Assembly (NCBI GenBank): GCA_009746045.1
Contig: RPFO01000165.1
Span: 5,878,085 to 5,942,084, forward strand
Reading direction: 5' to 3'
From: Mesostigma viride
Taxonomy: Eukaryota; Streptophyta; Mesostigmatophyceae; Mesostigmatales; Mesostigmataceae
Length of the DNA: 64,000 nt
The first letter of the stretch is position 1. Every line of letters starts with the position of its first letter. Below are positions 62,967 to 64,000 of the stretch, one piece after another. Made by a program: the position numbers and the translations under genes. The notes beneath the pieces are model-generated. The model saw nothing but the letters and a program-made list of their open reading frames with translations, searched no databases and was not told the DNA's origin.

Positions 62967-64000
62967 TCACTGCTCCTTGTTGTCTTCTTGCTGACTGCCC
63001 TTTGAAGGCTGGCCCTGGGACTTGTTGTTGTTCTTCTTCTTGTTGTTGTTGTTATTCTTGTTGCTGCCCTGGCCCTGGGATTTCTTGAAGCTGGGACACT
63101 CCTTCTTGATGTGCCCCCACCCCTTGCACAGGTAGCATTGTATCTTTGACTTGCCCTGGCCTCCTCCCCCGTTGTCAGGCGCGTTGCCCTGCTTGGGCTT
63201 ACCACCCACCCGCCTGAACACCGACTTGGAGTGTGACCTCCTGTCAGAGTCGGGTGAATGATCGCCCTTGCGCTTGTTATGGTTGCCCCCTCGTCCTCCT
63301 TGGCTTCTGTCAGCCTCAGGCGTCTTGGAGCCCCCCTGGGTACGCCCACCTGCCTGGGTAGCCTTCACTGCTGGCACTCCACCCTCAAACAGCTCCTCTG
63401 CCTCGAGTGCTTGTTTGATTATGACCTTGTAGGCCTTGAGGGTTGAGTGTGGGGCACACATGACCTTTAAAGAGCCACGTGTAGCCTTATCCAGCCCAGA
63501 GACCTTCAACCAGTTGGTCAGGGCTATGTTATCTGCCACGTTGAAACCGTGGGCCCTGCCTTCCTCAACCATTTTGCAATAGCTAAGGAAATTCTGGATG
63601 AGATCCCCCTTGACCTCCCACCCTTGATACTTGTCTTGCCAATGGATGCCGACCTTCTTTCGCTGGTCTTCAAGCAACTCCTTCAGCTCAGCTACATACA
63701 CTGCCCAGGCCTTGTTGGCCTTCTTACATTCTCTGGTTAGGTCCTTGATCTGATCAGTGCACTTGCCAAACGTGCTGCTGCCTATCCAGATCTGATAGTA
63801 GTTGGTACCCCCGTACAAACTAGGAAACCCTTCCAGCCCTTCTACAAACTCTTCAGCCTGCTTAGGCTTAGAGTCAGATGTCACAGGTTGCAGCTGATTT
63901 ACAATTAATAATCCCTGAGTGGTAAGGTCAAAACCATGAACAGCTTGTGCATTATTATTATTGTGATGAATGTTGGTAATCTCTCCGGTAACCCCCACGT
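62967..64000 (-). CDS. gag: Copia-3 gag (runs off the window)
   Basis: At least 343 residues open to the window edge, start not seen. It has the two bases missing from Copia-2, so HWQDKYQGWEVKGDLIQNF reads through. CCHC CYLCKGWGHIKKEC (about 63138-63097), Asn/Lys-rich tail, UGA at 62969-62967 followed by CTG. Capsid-like body as in Copia-2. Confidence 0.88.
   Translation of the reverse strand, partial: VGVTGEITNIHHNNNNAQAVHGFDLTTQGLLIVNQLQPVTSDSKPKQAEEFVEGLEGFPSLYGGTNYYQIWIGSSTFGKCTDQIKDLTRECKKANKAWAVYVAELKELLEDQRKKVGIHWQDKYQGWEVKGDLIQNFLSYCKMVEEGRAHGFNVADNIALTNWLKVSGLDKATRGSLKVMCAPHSTLKAYKVIIKQALEAEELFEGGVPAVKATQAGGRTQGGSKTPEADRSQGGRGGNHNKRKGDHSPDSDRRSHSKSVFRRVGGKPKQGNAPDNGGGGQGKSKIQCYLCKGWGHIKKECPSFKKSQGQGSNKNNNNNKKKNNNKSQGQPSKGSQQEDNKEQ

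Overview
The window reads as nuclear DNA of a eukaryote, most likely a unicellular or colonial green alga. That assignment is an inference from the repertoire: chromodomain gypsy, copia-like and several LINE families, hAT transposons, very long simple repeats, and an intronless NXPE/PC-esterase-like gene. No species can be named. There are no operons, rRNA or convincing tRNA genes. Almost the whole window is transposable elements nested in one another; the only convincing single-copy host gene is the esterase-like gene at 32322-33815 (minus).

Layout. 665-5726: LINE-A (minus, EEP endonuclease plus RT, frameshifted). 5727-8140: mostly unassigned, with small LINE and LTR scraps. 8140-8440: LINE 3' remnant, then about 305 perfect AAC units (8447-9361). 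9593-19646: chromodomain gypsy element with near-identical LTRs, carrying two nested solo LTRs (12072-12820 and 13679-14493), each with a perfect 5-bp target duplication. 19864-22550: composite satellite split by hAT-1 (21345-22462). 22551-23213: terminal-inverted-repeat element. 23340-26284: decayed copia-like pol split by hAT-2 (23856-25236), which keeps a BED-finger transposase remnant. 26956-29566: giant palindrome made of two tail-to-tail copies of LINE-B; the minus copy extends to about 32110 and is split by hAT-3 (30426-31257). 34149-40240: LINE-C, nearly complete, sitting inside a CCAT microsatellite. 40554-50803: LINE-D (minus), split by a full-length copia-like element (Copia-1, 42235-50266) and truncated by another LTR element (LTR-3, from 50804). 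53180-61229: Copia-2 (minus). 61230-64000: Copia-3 (minus), a close relative, cut at its pol by Copia-2.

Most interesting biology: the three copia-like copies (two families) share an unusual design. An extra ORF lies before gag in both copies where that region is visible. Gag and pol are in the same frame, separated by one UGA followed by CU, and the pol part does not need an AUG. The retropepsin-like domain lies between integrase and RT rather than before integrase, with DTN in place of DTG. RT has HGDD in place of YVDD. Their LTRs start AGTT and end AACT instead of TG...CA. Taken together these suggest a distinct copia-like lineage that makes Gag-Pol by stop-codon readthrough. Other strong observations are the reconstructed nesting history (eight target duplications, six of them certain), LINE-C inserted in CCAT repeats, the palindrome, and a gypsy element whose LTRs look younger than the insertions inside it.
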